A stretch of DNA of 48,185 bases, from positions 1 to 48,185 of the forward strand of contig JAOTRT010000019.1 in assembly GCA_030247725.1 (NCBI GenBank), written 5' to 3'. The position numbers and the translations under genes are program-made. The notes under the pieces were generated by a model, which was not told the DNA's origin, searched no databases, and saw only the letters and a program-made list of their open reading frames with translations. This document shows positions 17,851-26,096 of the stretch, in pieces; the first letter of the stretch is position 1; each line of letters begins with the position of its first letter. This DNA is from Candidatus Nitricoxidireducens bremensis (GTDB lineage: Bacteria; Pseudomonadota; Gammaproteobacteria; Burkholderiales; Rhodocyclaceae).

Positions 17851-17950
17851 CCAAGGACGGCGGGTATCCGACTCCCTCCATGTCCTCCGGGCCGGAAAAG
17901 CACCGGCCCTCCTCCTTGACTTGCGGGAGTCGGATACCCGCCATCCTTGG
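17851..17950. repeat. 100-bp inverted repeat with 26-nt arms (25/26 paired)
   Basis: Arms 17851-17876 and 17925-17950 are reverse complements with one mismatch; each carries CGGGTATCCGACTCCC or its complement. A nested stem GGGCCGG/CCGGCCC lies at 17889-17895 and 17903-17909. The whole can fold as a long cruciform or RNA hairpin. There is no transposase and no obvious target-site duplication. It resembles REP or MITE-type intergenic elements, but the family is not recognised. Confidence 0.8.
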
Positions 17951-18010
17951 CTGGAAACGCCGGTGGTTTGACCCGACTGAACACCCACCGCGGCATCGGC
18001 TCGGGTTGGT

Positions 18011-18094
18011 GGGGTGCCCTGCTCCGCGTAAGTAAAGAAGGAGGAGCCGGCCGCAGGCCGGCGACGGGTGACATGGAGCGGGGCAGGGCACCCC
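18011..18094. repeat. 84-bp inverted repeat with nested hairpin
   Basis: GGGGTGCCCTGCTCCG at 18011-18026 pairs with its complement at 18079-18094 with one mismatch. Between them GCCGGCC-GCA-GGCCGGC forms a perfect 7-bp hairpin at 18046-18062. The unit is about 60 bp from the 17851-17950 palindrome. It could act as a transcription terminator or boundary for the secretion operon ending at 18139; no U run follows, so a factor-independent terminator is not obvious. Confidence 0.75.
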
Positions 18095-18138
18095 GCCGGC
18101 CCGAGCGCGCACCACAGCGGGTTCGATGAAGTTTCATT

Positions 18139-19494
18139 TCAGGGCTCCTGGAGCGCCTTGAAGAAGTGCTTGGCCATGGGCCGCATCATGTAGGCGAGGA
18201 AGCTGCGCTCGCCGCTCTTGATGACGGCGTCGGCGGCCATGCCGGGGCGGATCTGGCGGCCGCGCAGGTCGCGCAGGCCTTTTTCGGTGACTTCGACGCG
18301 GGCCAGATAGTAAGGCGGCTGCTGGCCGCCCTGGGGTTCGTGGCGGTCGGTGGAAATCGACTGCACCTTGCCTTCGACCGTCAGGTAGGGCTCGTCGGTG
18401 AAGGCGGTGAAGCGGATGTCGGTGGTCAGGCCGGGCTGGACGCGGGCGATGAGATGGACGGGCACCTGCACGTCCAGCAGCAGGCGGTCGCCCTGGGGCA
18501 CGATTTCCAGGATGTGGGCACCCGGCGTGATGATGCCGCCGGGCGTGGTGACCTGCAGCGCGACGACCTGGCCCGACACCGGCGCCTGGATGGTGGTGCG
18601 TTCCAGTTCGAGGGCGGCGTCCCGCAGCTTTTCCCGCAGGTTGGCGGCCTCCCGGCTGGCGTCTGCCACCAGGCTTTCCACGTCGCGCAGGAATTCCTGG
18701 CGTCGTTGCAGGATGCGCAGGCGCAGTTCGGCGGAAGTGCTGACTTCCTTGGCGATGCGCGCATGGATGTCGCTGGTGACGCTGGCGAGTTCGGCGATCT
18801 GCCGTTCCTGCTCGAAGAGTTTGGTGCGCGGCGCGTAGCCCTCTTCCACGAGGGGGCGCAGTCGGCTCAGTTCGTCGGTCAGGAGCGCCACCTGCTGCTG
18901 GCGGGCCGCCAGTTGCTGGCGTGCGCCGCTGGCCTGGCTCTGGGAGGCGGACAGGTTCTCGTGGAGGATGGCCTGCTCGTTGGCCAGGGCCTGGCGGCGG
19001 ATGCGGAAGATCTGCTCCTGGGCCTGGATCAGGTCCATGCGGCCGGCTTCGCGGGCGTAGGCGAGGACGTCTTCGGGGAAGACGATGCGGTCGGCGAAGG
19101 TCTGTTCGGCCGTCAGCCGGGCCAGCTTGGCGGCGGCGGCGATGTATTCGTTGAGGGTGGAGGTGTAGGCCGTCTGGGCGCGGGTGGCGTCCAGGGTCAG
19201 CAGCACGTCGCCCTCCCGCACGAGCTGGTTCTCCCGCACCTTCACTTCGGCGACGGTACCGCCGGTCAGATGGGCGACGATCTTGCGATGGGATTCCACC
19301 ACCACCACGCCCGTGCTCGGTACGCCCTCGTCGAGGGGGGCCAGGCTGGCCCAGAAGAGGAAGGAGCCGATGCCGATAAAAATGATGGCGTTGCCGAAGG
19401 CGATGGCCGAGCGCGGGTCCTCAAGCGGGTTGACGCCCCCCTCCGTCTTTGGCGCGGGCTTGCGCACGAGCCAGCGGAATACGGTGCCCATCAT
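18139..19494 (-). CDS. Type I secretion membrane-fusion (adaptor) protein, HlyD family
   Basis: About 451 residues: a cytoplasmic N-terminus, one membrane segment (about residues 35-55, IIFIGIGSFLFWASL), and a biotinyl/lipoyl-like half-motif (VVVESHRKIVAHLTGGTV). A long coiled-coil hairpin spans about 110-300 (Gln/Ala-rich), followed by the second lipoyl half (TIQAPVSGQVVAL) and a beta-barrel domain. It bridges the inner-membrane ABC exporter to an outer-membrane channel, as PrtE and LapC do. The start at 19494 has AAGGGA 9 nt upstream and leaves a 25-nt gap after the ABC gene. A start at 19587 would overlap that gene by 68 nt and is less likely. Confidence 0.9.
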   Translation of the reverse strand: MMGTVFRWLVRKPAPKTEGGVNPLEDPRSAIAFGNAIIFIGIGSFLFWASLAPLDEGVPSTGVVVVESHRKIVAHLTGGTVAEVKVRENQLVREGDVLLTLDATRAQTAYTSTLNEYIAAAAKLARLTAEQTFADRIVFPEDVLAYAREAGRMDLIQAQEQIFRIRRQALANEQAILHENLSASQSQASGARQQLAARQQQVALLTDELSRLRPLVEEGYAPRTKLFEQERQIAELASVTSDIHARIAKEVSTSAELRLRILQRRQEFLRDVESLVADASREAANLREKLRDAALELERTTIQAPVSGQVVALQVTTPGGIITPGAHILEIVPQGDRLLLDVQVPVHLIARVQPGLTTDIRFTAFTDEPYLTVEGKVQSISTDRHEPQGGQQPPYYLARVEVTEKGLRDLRGRQIRPGMAADAVIKSGERSFLAYMMRPMAKHFFKALQEP

Positions 19495-19519
19495 GCCGGC
19501 GGTTCCCTTCGGTACGTTC

Positions 19520-21343
19520 TCAGGGGCCGGCACGGTTGGGTTCTCCGGCCGGCGCGGCCGGCTTCGGTTTCTGGACCGCCTGGGCACCGGCGGCAGGGGC
19601 TGCCGCGCCCTGCTGGCCGACGGACTGGGCGGCCTTCGCCAGCACGGCCAGCACCTGGTCGCGCGGGCCGTAGAGGGTGACCTGACCGGACTGCATCATC
19701 AGCATCAGGTCGCAGTTGCGGATGGCGGTCGGCCGGTGGCTGACGATGAGGACAGTCTGGCCCCGCTTGCGCAGGCCCTGCAGCGCCTGGTCGAGGGCGA
19801 TTTCGCCGGCCTCGTCGAGGTTGGCGTTGGGCTCGTCGAGGATCAGCAGGGGCGGGTTGCCGTAGAGGGCGCGGGCGAGGGCGACGCGCTGGCGCTGGCC
19901 GCCCGAGAGGTAGGCGCCGCCGACGCCGACCTGGTGGTTATAGCCTTCGGAGAGCTGGAGGATCATCTCGTGCACGCCGGCCGCCTTGGCGGCCTCGACG
20001 ATCTTTTCGCTGTCCAGTTCGCCATGGCGGGCGATGTTCTCGGCGATGGTACCTTCGATGAGTTCCACGTCCTGGGGCAGGTAGCCGATGTAGGGACCCA
20101 GGTGTTCGCGGCGCCAGTGGCGGATGTCGGCGCCGTCGATGCGCACGACGCCGTCCCGCGGCAGCCAGACGCCGGCGATCATGCGCAGCAGCGTGGATTT
20201 GCCCGAGGCGCTAGGGCCGACGATGGCCACGCTGGCGCCGGCGGGGATGCGCAGGTTCACGTTCTGCACGTAGGACACCTGGATGTGGGGCGGGCCGCCG
20301 GACAGGCTTTCCAGAGTCAGTTCACCCTTGGGTGCCGGCAGGGCGATGTCGGAGTAGGGGCGTTCTGGCATGGTGAGGGCTTCGTCGATGCGCTTCCAGG
20401 CATCCTGGGCGCTGCCCCACTGGGTCCAGGTCGTGATCAGCAGTTCGATGGGCTGCAGCATGCGCCCCGCCAGCAGGGAGGCGGCCATCATGACACCGGG
20501 GGTGACGTCGCCCTGGACGGCGAGGAAGGCGCCGAAACCCATGGCGACGCATTGGTTGGTGTAGCGCACGAACTTGGAGGCGGCCGAGATGGCGCCGGCC
20601 CGGTCGCTGGCGAGGGCCTGCTGGTAGAGGTGCTCGTCCTGGCGCGCCTGCCAGCGGGCCGTCATGGAACCGAGCATGCCCATGGCCTCGATGACCTCGG
20701 TGGCGCGCATGTTCAGGGTGGCGTAGCGGGATGCCTCGGAGGCGCGCTCGTTGGCCCGCGCCAGGGGGCCGCGGGTGAGGCGCTCGGTCAGGTAGGTGAG
20801 GATGACCAGGGTGCCGCCGCCCACCACCATGGCCATGGCCAGTGCAGGATGGAGCATGAGGGCGACGATGAGAAAGATCGGCACCCAGGGGGCGTCGAGG
20901 GCGGCGATGACGCCGAAGCCGGTGACGAAGGTGCGCACCATGGTCAGGTCGGTCATCAGGCGCCGGCCGGCGCCGCCGTTCTTTTCGACGGTGAGGCGGT
21001 GGGAAAGGTAGAGGAGGCGGGCGCCGAGCTGGTGGTCCAGGTGGAAGCCGATGCGCACCAGAATGCGCGAACGCGCCCATTCCAGGGCCCCCATGGCGGC
21101 GAACATCATCAGGGCGAGAACGCTCAGCATGGCCAGGGTCGTCATGTTGCGGCCGGTCATGACCCGGTCGGAGATCTGCAGCATGTAGATCGACGGCGCC
21201 AGCATCAGCACGTTGATCACCAGGCTGAAGAAGATCACCGCACTCCAGGCGCTGGGCGTACCCAATACGACGCCCAGCAAAGGCGAGGTATTCAGCCTTT
21301 GGTCCTGTTTGCCGGCGCTTTGTGCTGGTGACATTGATGCCAT
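19520..21343 (-). CDS. Type I secretion ABC transporter (PrtD/LapB-like permease-ATPase)
   Basis: About 607 residues with fused membrane and ATPase domains. Residues ~25-310 carry the six-helix ABC export fold; no N-terminal C39 peptidase is present. The ATPase (about 340-560) has Walker A GPSASGKST, signature LSGGQRQRVALARAL, Walker B LLILDEPNAN and the switch His in VSHR. GxLPQDVELIEGTIAENI is typical of the PrtD group, which exports repeat-rich or RTX-like proteins. The last ~45 residues are an Ala/Pro/Gln-rich tail. An alternative ATG lies at 21334; neither has a strong ribosome site. The adaptor gene follows after 25 nt, and no outer-membrane channel gene is adjacent. The likely cargo is the octad-repeat protein (inference). 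Confidence 0.92.
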   Translation of the reverse strand: MASMSPAQSAGKQDQRLNTSPLLGVVLGTPSAWSAVIFFSLVINVLMLAPSIYMLQISDRVMTGRNMTTLAMLSVLALMMFAAMGALEWARSRILVRIGFHLDHQLGARLLYLSHRLTVEKNGGAGRRLMTDLTMVRTFVTGFGVIAALDAPWVPIFLIVALMLHPALAMAMVVGGGTLVILTYLTERLTRGPLARANERASEASRYATLNMRATEVIEAMGMLGSMTARWQARQDEHLYQQALASDRAGAISAASKFVRYTNQCVAMGFGAFLAVQGDVTPGVMMAASLLAGRMLQPIELLITTWTQWGSAQDAWKRIDEALTMPERPYSDIALPAPKGELTLESLSGGPPHIQVSYVQNVNLRIPAGASVAIVGPSASGKSTLLRMIAGVWLPRDGVVRIDGADIRHWRREHLGPYIGYLPQDVELIEGTIAENIARHGELDSEKIVEAAKAAGVHEMILQLSEGYNHQVGVGGAYLSGGQRQRVALARALYGNPPLLILDEPNANLDEAGEIALDQALQGLRKRGQTVLIVSHRPTAIRNCDLMLMMQSGQVTLYGPRDQVLAVLAKAAQSVGQQGAAAPAAGAQAVQKPKPAAPAGEPNRAGP

Positions 21344-21515
21344 CAGGCCATTGTAGGGGAGGGGGTCAAGGCCCAGATTTGGATAAGAGGCAGGAACACC
21401 CCCCTTAGAAATGAATTGCTTAGGGTGGTTCCAGTCCTAAACTTCGATCCCATCGGATGGACCGGTGGGTGGCGGCATGGGCTGTCGTTCCCGGTCCGCC
21501 CAAATGGAGACGGAC

Positions 21516-22763
21516 ATGGGTGCCCGGATGACGGGTGCCGCCCCTGCGATGAAGCGATTCCTGCCCCTGCTGGCCGTTGTGACCGCCGACTCCGCGTCGG
21601 CGGCCGCTTCCCTTTGCCTGCCGGGGATGCTCGACTGCGTGGGCGGCGACATGGGTCTGATGTGGGTGCCCGTGGTCGTCGGCCTGCAGTTGGCCCACCT
21701 TTATTATCTGCAGGGTGGTCCCGGTGCCTTCCTGGCGCGCTTCGTCGGCGCCAACGGCCCCCTGACCGGCCAGGGCTGGGGCCTGCTCCAGGTCGGCATT
21801 CCCATCGCCATGGTGCTGGCCTTCCCGCCCCTGATCGGCCTGACCCTGCTGGGCAAGGCGTTCGGGCCCGTGGGGGTGCTTCATATTCTCGCCGTCCAGG
21901 GGGGCTATTGGCTCTGGCTGCGGCGCTGGTTGCGGAAGATCGACGCGGCGGCGGCCGAAACCGCCGACGATGCCGCGGCGACAGCCGTGCCGGAAGCGCC
22001 GCCCCCACCTCCCGAGATTGCCGTGCCGCCCCGCCATCGGGGTCCCCTCGACGGTCCCCTGATGGTGGAAAGCATCGGTCTTCCAACTGGAAACTTCCAG
22101 GCCAGGATCGGCGCGCCCCTGCCGCTTCCGCCGTTGGCTCAACCGATTTTCGCCGCCGGCCCGGCTGTCCGGCCGGCAGCGCCCGTGTCCCCGGTGCGTT
22201 CGGTCGGCGCGGTATCCAGCCTGCCCAGGCCCCAGAGCGTGTACGGCACCGCCCGGCCGCCGCGGGCGCCGGAGGAATCCGCGCCCCCCAGGAGCGGGCA
22301 TGGGGATGTCCGCGCCCTGATCGACCGGCTTACCAAGCTCTACATGTGGGACGACGTGGGCGTGGACGAACCCTTCCGTTCCTCCCGCAAGCGGCCCGTC
22401 GCCAAGCTGTTCACCGGGGAGGACGAGGCGCGTCTCGGCGCAGCCCTCGTCGCGGCCATGCGCAGCGTCGCCCGCCATACGGTGGTGCTGTATCGCTGCG
22501 GCGTCGGCGACGAATCCCTGGAGGACATCCTGGCGGCCCATCCCGTCGAGGGCTTCGACGAATATGCGGCGGATGTGATGCAGCGGCTGGTGTATTCGGC
22601 GCTGCTGGACCGCCAGAAGCTGTTCGTCGATCCCATGGACCTGGAGATCTTCGGCGAGGAATTCATCGACGCCCTCTACCGTCTGGCGCTCCTGGAAGTG
22701 CGCGGCACCGTCGCCTGCCACCCGGGGGTGGCCCAGGCGGCGGTTCATCTCAGCCTGCAGTAG
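21516..22763 (+). CDS. Hypothetical membrane protein, unrecognised family
   Basis: Not recognised. From the chosen ATG it has about 415 residues. Hydrophobic segments lie around residues 12-35, 45-60 and 90-120, ending WLWLRRWLRK. A Pro/Ala-rich low-complexity linker spans about 125-250. A folded acidic domain of about 150 residues follows (ALIDRLTKLYMWDDVGVDEP, FTGEDEARLGAALVAAM, LFVDPMDLEIFGEEFIDAL). The start at 21516 has GGAGA 5 nt upstream; GTG 21465 and ATGs at 21477, 21504, 21528 and 21549 are alternatives. A competing plus frame is Arg/Gly/Pro-rich and looks like a shadow. It is divergent from the type I secretion genes and its stop directly abuts the stop of rfbD. A role in surface protein export is possible but unproven. 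Confidence 0.65.
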   Translation: MGARMTGAAPAMKRFLPLLAVVTADSASAAASLCLPGMLDCVGGDMGLMWVPVVVGLQLAHLYYLQGGPGAFLARFVGANGPLTGQGWGLLQVGIPIAMVLAFPPLIGLTLLGKAFGPVGVLHILAVQGGYWLWLRRWLRKIDAAAAETADDAAATAVPEAPPPPPEIAVPPRHRGPLDGPLMVESIGLPTGNFQARIGAPLPLPPLAQPIFAAGPAVRPAAPVSPVRSVGAVSSLPRPQSVYGTARPPRAPEESAPPRSGHGDVRALIDRLTKLYMWDDVGVDEPFRSSRKRPVAKLFTGEDEARLGAALVAAMRSVARHTVVLYRCGVGDESLEDILAAHPVEGFDEYAADVMQRLVYSALLDRQKLFVDPMDLEIFGEEFIDALYRLALLEVRGTVACHPGVAQAAVHLSLQ

Positions 22764-23606
22764 TCAGCGGTCGTCGAGGCAGAGGGCGAGCTGGCTCTCC
22801 CAGGCGGGCAGGGCGATATCCAGTTTCCGCAGCTGCGCACAGTCGAGGCGGGAATTGGCCGGCCGCCGGGCCGGCAGGGGATAGTCGTCCGTCGCGATCC
22901 TTTCCACCGTGGCCGTGGCCCCCAGGGCGGCGACGATGGCCGCGGCGAAGCCGTGCCAGGAAGTCTCCCCGCCAGCGGCGAGATGGAACAGCCCCCGCGG
23001 GCCGTCGCCGCGGGCCAGCAGCGCAGCGGTGGTTTCGGCAATGCTGCGGCACCAGGTGGGGGCGCCGACCTGGTCGGCCACCACCCGCAGGAGCGGCCGT
23101 TCGGCCGCCAGCCGCATCATGGTCAGCAGGAAATTCCGTCCGCGCAGGCCATAGACCCAGCTCGTACGCAGGATCAGGTGTTCGCCACCCACTTCCCGGA
23201 TCGCCTGCTCGCCGGCCAGCTTGCTGCGGCCGTAGACGTTGATCGGGTTGGGGATATCCGCCTCCGTGTAGGGAGCGGGCTTGGTGCCGTCGAAGACGTA
23301 ATCGGTGGAGTAGTGCACCAACAGTGCGCCGAGACGCTTGGCTTCTTCCGCCAGCACGCCGGGGGCGATGCCGTTGACGGCGAGGGCCAGTTCCGGCTCG
23401 GTCTCGGCCTGGTCCACGGCCGTATAGGCGGCAGCATTGACGACGAGATCGGGTTTCAGTTCCCGCACACGCTCGCGGATGCGATCCGGATTGGTCAGGT
23501 CCAGAGCGGCGTGATCGCAGGCGAAGACCTGACCGAGGGGCGACAGACTGCGCTCCAGCTCCCAGCCCACCTGGCCGCAGCGGCCGGTCAGGAGGATGCG
23601 CTTCAC
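22764..23606 (-). CDS. rfbD: dTDP-4-dehydrorhamnose reductase
   Basis: A 280-residue SDR for the last step to dTDP-L-rhamnose. It shows LLTGRCGQVGWEL at the N-terminus, LVVNAAAYTAVDQAE, the catalytic STDYVFDG and INVYGRSKLAGE (Tyr/Lys), and RTSWVYG. The start is GTG at 23606, overlapping the rfbC stop as GTGA. It is the last gene of the rfbBACD run and its stop touches the stop of the convergent hypothetical gene with no bases between. Confidence 0.95.
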   Translation of the reverse strand: MKRILLTGRCGQVGWELERSLSPLGQVFACDHAALDLTNPDRIRERVRELKPDLVVNAAAYTAVDQAETEPELALAVNGIAPGVLAEEAKRLGALLVHYSTDYVFDGTKPAPYTEADIPNPINVYGRSKLAGEQAIREVGGEHLILRTSWVYGLRGRNFLLTMMRLAAERPLLRVVADQVGAPTWCRSIAETTAALLARGDGPRGLFHLAAGGETSWHGFAAAIVAALGATATVERIATDDYPLPARRPANSRLDCAQLRKLDIALPAWESQLALCLDDR

Positions 23607-24148
23607 GGATAGGTCTCCGCGTCCGCCAGCCGCGTGCCGGCGGCGTCCTTGGCGGAAAGGACGGGCGGGCCGGCCAGGGGCCAGGGGATGGCGAGGTCGG
23701 GGTCGTTCCAGGCCAGGGTGCGTTCGGACTCGGGATGCCAGTAGCCGGTGACCTTGTAGAGGACGTCGGCCGCGTCGGCTGTGACGCAGTAGCCGTGAGC
23801 GAAGCCGGGGGGAATCCAGGCCATGCTGCGGTTGTCGGCGGAGAGCGTAAAAGCGGCCCAGCGGCCGAAGGTCGGGGAGCTGCGGCGCAGGTCCACCGCC
23901 ACGTCGTAGATTTCGCCGTCGATGACGCGGATCAGCTTGCCCTGGGCATGCTCGCCGGCCTGGTAATGGAGACCGCGCAGGACGTTGCGGACGGAACGGG
24001 AGTGGTTGTCCTGGACGAAGTCGGCGACGAGGCCGAGTTCCGCCAGGGTGTGCCGATTCCAGCTTTCGAAAAAGAAGCCGCGTGCGTCGCCGATGACCCG
24101 GGGCTCCAGCAGCACAATGTCCGGAATGGCGGCGCGCGACAGCTTCAC
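23603..24148 (-). CDS. rfbC: dTDP-4-dehydrorhamnose 3,5-epimerase
   Basis: A 181-residue cupin epimerase converting dTDP-4-keto-6-deoxyglucose to its L-lyxo isomer. It has DARGFFFESWN, FVQDNHSRS, the active-site VLRGLHYQ (catalytic His) and GFAHGYCV. The first in-family codon is GTG at 24148, overlapping the rfbA stop by 4 nt (GTGA). A much longer apparent frame upstream reads rfbA out of register. At 181 residues it has the usual size. Confidence 0.94.
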   Translation of the reverse strand: MKLSRAAIPDIVLLEPRVIGDARGFFFESWNRHTLAELGLVADFVQDNHSRSVRNVLRGLHYQAGEHAQGKLIRVIDGEIYDVAVDLRRSSPTFGRWAAFTLSADNRSMAWIPPGFAHGYCVTADAADVLYKVTGYWHPESERTLAWNDPDLAIPWPLAGPPVLSAKDAAGTRLADAETYP

Positions 24149-25032
24149 CGCAGCACCCGGTCCCGTAACAGCCCCAGCAGGTAGCTGCCGTAGCCGCTCT
24201 GGGCCAGGGGGGCGGCGAGCCGCTCCAGGTCGGCGTCGCCGATCCAGCCCCGGCGCCAGGCGATTTCCTCCGGGCAGGCCACTTTCAGGCCCTGGCGCTT
24301 TTCGAGAGTACCGATGAACTGGCTGGCTTCCAGCAGGGAATCGTGGGTGCCGGTATCGAGCCAGGCCATGCCTCGCCCCAGGAGTTCCACGTCGAGGGCG
24401 CCGAGTTCCAGGTAGCGCCGGTTGATGTCGGTGATTTCCAGTTCGCCCCTTGCCGAGGGCTTGAGCTCGGCGGCGATGCCGGCGACGCGGGCGTCGTAGA
24501 AGTAAAGGCCGGTGACGGCGTAGCGCGACTTCGGCAGCCGGGGTTTTTCCTCGATGGACAGGACCTGGCCGGCGGCATCGAACTCGACGACGCCGTAGCG
24601 CTCCGGGTCCTGCACGGCATAGGCGAAGACGGTGGCGCCCTCCTGTTCGGCGGCAGCCCGTTGCAACTGGTGGGCGAGGTCGTTGCCGTAGAAGATGTTG
24701 TCGCCGAGAACCAGGACGCTGGGACTCTGGGCGATGTGTTGGCGGCCGATGAGGAAGGCCTGGGCGATGCCTTCGGGCGCGGGTTGCCGGGCGTAGGAGA
24801 GATTGATGCCCCAGCGGGCGCCATCGCCGAGAAGTTGCTCGAACCGCGGTGTGTCCTGGGGTGTGGAGATCAGCAGGATGTCGCGGATGCCCGCCAGCAT
24901 CAGGGTGCTGAGGGGATAGTAGATCATCGGCTTGTCGTAGACCGGCAGTAGCTGCTTGGAGATCGCCAGGGTGGCCGGATGCAGCCGGGTGCCGGCGCCG
25001 CCGGCGAGGATGATGCCCTTGCGAGGGGTCAT
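24145..25032 (-). CDS. rfbA: Glucose-1-phosphate thymidylyltransferase
   Basis: A 295-residue nucleotidyltransferase making dTDP-glucose. The signature GIILAGGAGTRLHPATLAISKQLLPVYDKPMIYYPL-type N-terminus (read in pieces GIILAGGAGTRL and SKQLLPVYDKPMIYYPL), LGDNIFYG, SIEEKP and WLDTGTHDSLLEAS are diagnostic of RmlA. The ATG at 25032 overlaps the rfbB stop by 4 nt. It is the second gene in the order B-A-C-D. Confidence 0.95.
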   Translation of the reverse strand: MTPRKGIILAGGAGTRLHPATLAISKQLLPVYDKPMIYYPLSTLMLAGIRDILLISTPQDTPRFEQLLGDGARWGINLSYARQPAPEGIAQAFLIGRQHIAQSPSVLVLGDNIFYGNDLAHQLQRAAAEQEGATVFAYAVQDPERYGVVEFDAAGQVLSIEEKPRLPKSRYAVTGLYFYDARVAGIAAELKPSARGELEITDINRRYLELGALDVELLGRGMAWLDTGTHDSLLEASQFIGTLEKRQGLKVACPEEIAWRRGWIGDADLERLAAPLAQSGYGSYLLGLLRDRVLR

Positions 25033-26096
25033 GGGTGGCTCCCGTAATGGGTTTCCAGCCAGCGGCGGTATTCGCCGTTGCGCACATGGGCGACCCAGTC
25101 GTGGTTGGCGAGATACCAGGCAACGGTGCGCCTCAGGCCGGACATGAAGCTTTCCCGGGGCGACCAGCCGAGCTTCTGGGTGATTTTGCCCGCATCGATG
25201 GCATAGCGCAGGTCGTGGCCGGGTCGGTCGGCGACGAAGACCTTCTGCTCCCGGTAGCTGCCGCCGCCGGCACGCGGATGCAGTTCGTCGAGGATGCCGC
25301 AAAGGGTATCCACGACTGCCAGGTTGGTATGTTCTGCATTGCCGCCGATGCAGTAGGTGGAGCCGACCGCGCCGCGCTCGAACACCAGATGCAGCGCGCG
25401 GGCGTGGTCGTCCACATAGAGCCAGTCGCGCACGTTCTCGCCGGTGCCGTAGATCGGCAGGGGCTTTCCCGCCACGGCGTTGAGGATCATCAGCGGGATC
25501 AGCTTTTCGGGGAACTGGCGCGGGCCGTAGTTGTTGGAACAATTGCTGACGACGATGGGCAGGCCGTAGGTATGGTGCCAGGCGCGCACCAGGTGGTCCG
25601 AGGAGGCCTTGGAGGCCGAATAGGGCGAGCGCGGGTCGTAGGCCGTGGTCTCGGCAAAGCGGCCCTCGCGGCCGAGGCTGCCGAAGACCTCGTCGGTCGA
25701 TACGTGATGGAAGCGGAAGGCGTCGCGGGCCGGTTCGGCGAGGCGTTCCCAGTAGGCACGAGCGGCCTCCAGCAGGGTGTAGGTGCCGACGATGTTGGTC
25801 TGGATGAATTCGCCGGCCGAGTGGATCGAGCGGTCCACGTGGGATTCGGCAGCCAGATGGATGACGCCGCAGGGGCGGTGCTGCGCGAAAAGTGCGTCGA
25901 GTGCCGCCCGGTCGCAGATGTCGGTGCGGGAAAAATGGTAGCGGGGATCGGCTACGCACCCATCCAGGGATTCCGGGTTGCCGGCGTAGGTCAGCTTGTC
26001 GATGTTGACGATGTCGTAGGGACTTTCCGCCAACAGCTGTCGTACCAGGGCGGAGCCGATGAAGCCGGCACCCCCGGTGACGAAGACGGCCGCCAT
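25029..26096 (-). CDS. rfbB: dTDP-glucose 4,6-dehydratase
   Basis: A 355-residue extended SDR. FVTGGAGFIGSALVRQ, HLAAESHVDRSI, the catalytic VSTDEVFGSLG (Thr-Asp-Glu), PYSASKASSDHLVRAW (Tyr/Lys) and SNNYGPRQFPEKLIPL are all canonical for RmlB. Its ATG directly follows the TAG of the upstream GGDEF gene with no spacer, so the rhamnose genes are probably cotranscribed with and translationally coupled to it. The product feeds dTDP-L-rhamnose to cell-surface glycans. Confidence 0.96.
   Translation of the reverse strand: MAAVFVTGGAGFIGSALVRQLLAESPYDIVNIDKLTYAGNPESLDGCVADPRYHFSRTDICDRAALDALFAQHRPCGVIHLAAESHVDRSIHSAGEFIQTNIVGTYTLLEAARAYWERLAEPARDAFRFHHVSTDEVFGSLGREGRFAETTAYDPRSPYSASKASSDHLVRAWHHTYGLPIVVSNCSNNYGPRQFPEKLIPLMILNAVAGKPLPIYGTGENVRDWLYVDDHARALHLVFERGAVGSTYCIGGNAEHTNLAVVDTLCGILDELHPRAGGGSYREQKVFVADRPGHDLRYAIDAGKITQKLGWSPRESFMSGLRRTVAWYLANHDWVAHVRNGEYRRWLETHYGSHP

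Larger units (their letters stand above)
17732..18138. other. Gene-free region between the glycosylation operon and the type I secretion genes
   Basis: About 400 bases without a supported gene; the short overlapping frames on both strands mirror one another because of inverted repeats. It must contain the manC promoter and the end of the secretion transcript. No clear -35/-10 pair could be assigned; TAGGAT on the minus strand at 17791-17786 is a possible -10. Its bulk is two palindromic units, listed separately. Confidence 0.6.

Noticed and set aside
17784..18137. Short frames on both strands in the palindromic gap
   Set aside because: They arise from inverted repeats and have no ribosome sites.
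21416..23242. 608-residue plus-strand frame overlapping the hypothetical membrane protein and rfbD
   Set aside because: Composition dominated by Arg/Gly/Pro, runs through the antisense of rfbD, lacks hydrophobic pattern; the 21516 frame is protein-like.
24149..25123. Extension of rfbC upstream of its GTG
   Set aside because: It reads rfbA out of frame; similarly the extensions of rfbA beyond 25032 and of the FprA-like gene beyond 33115 are shadows.
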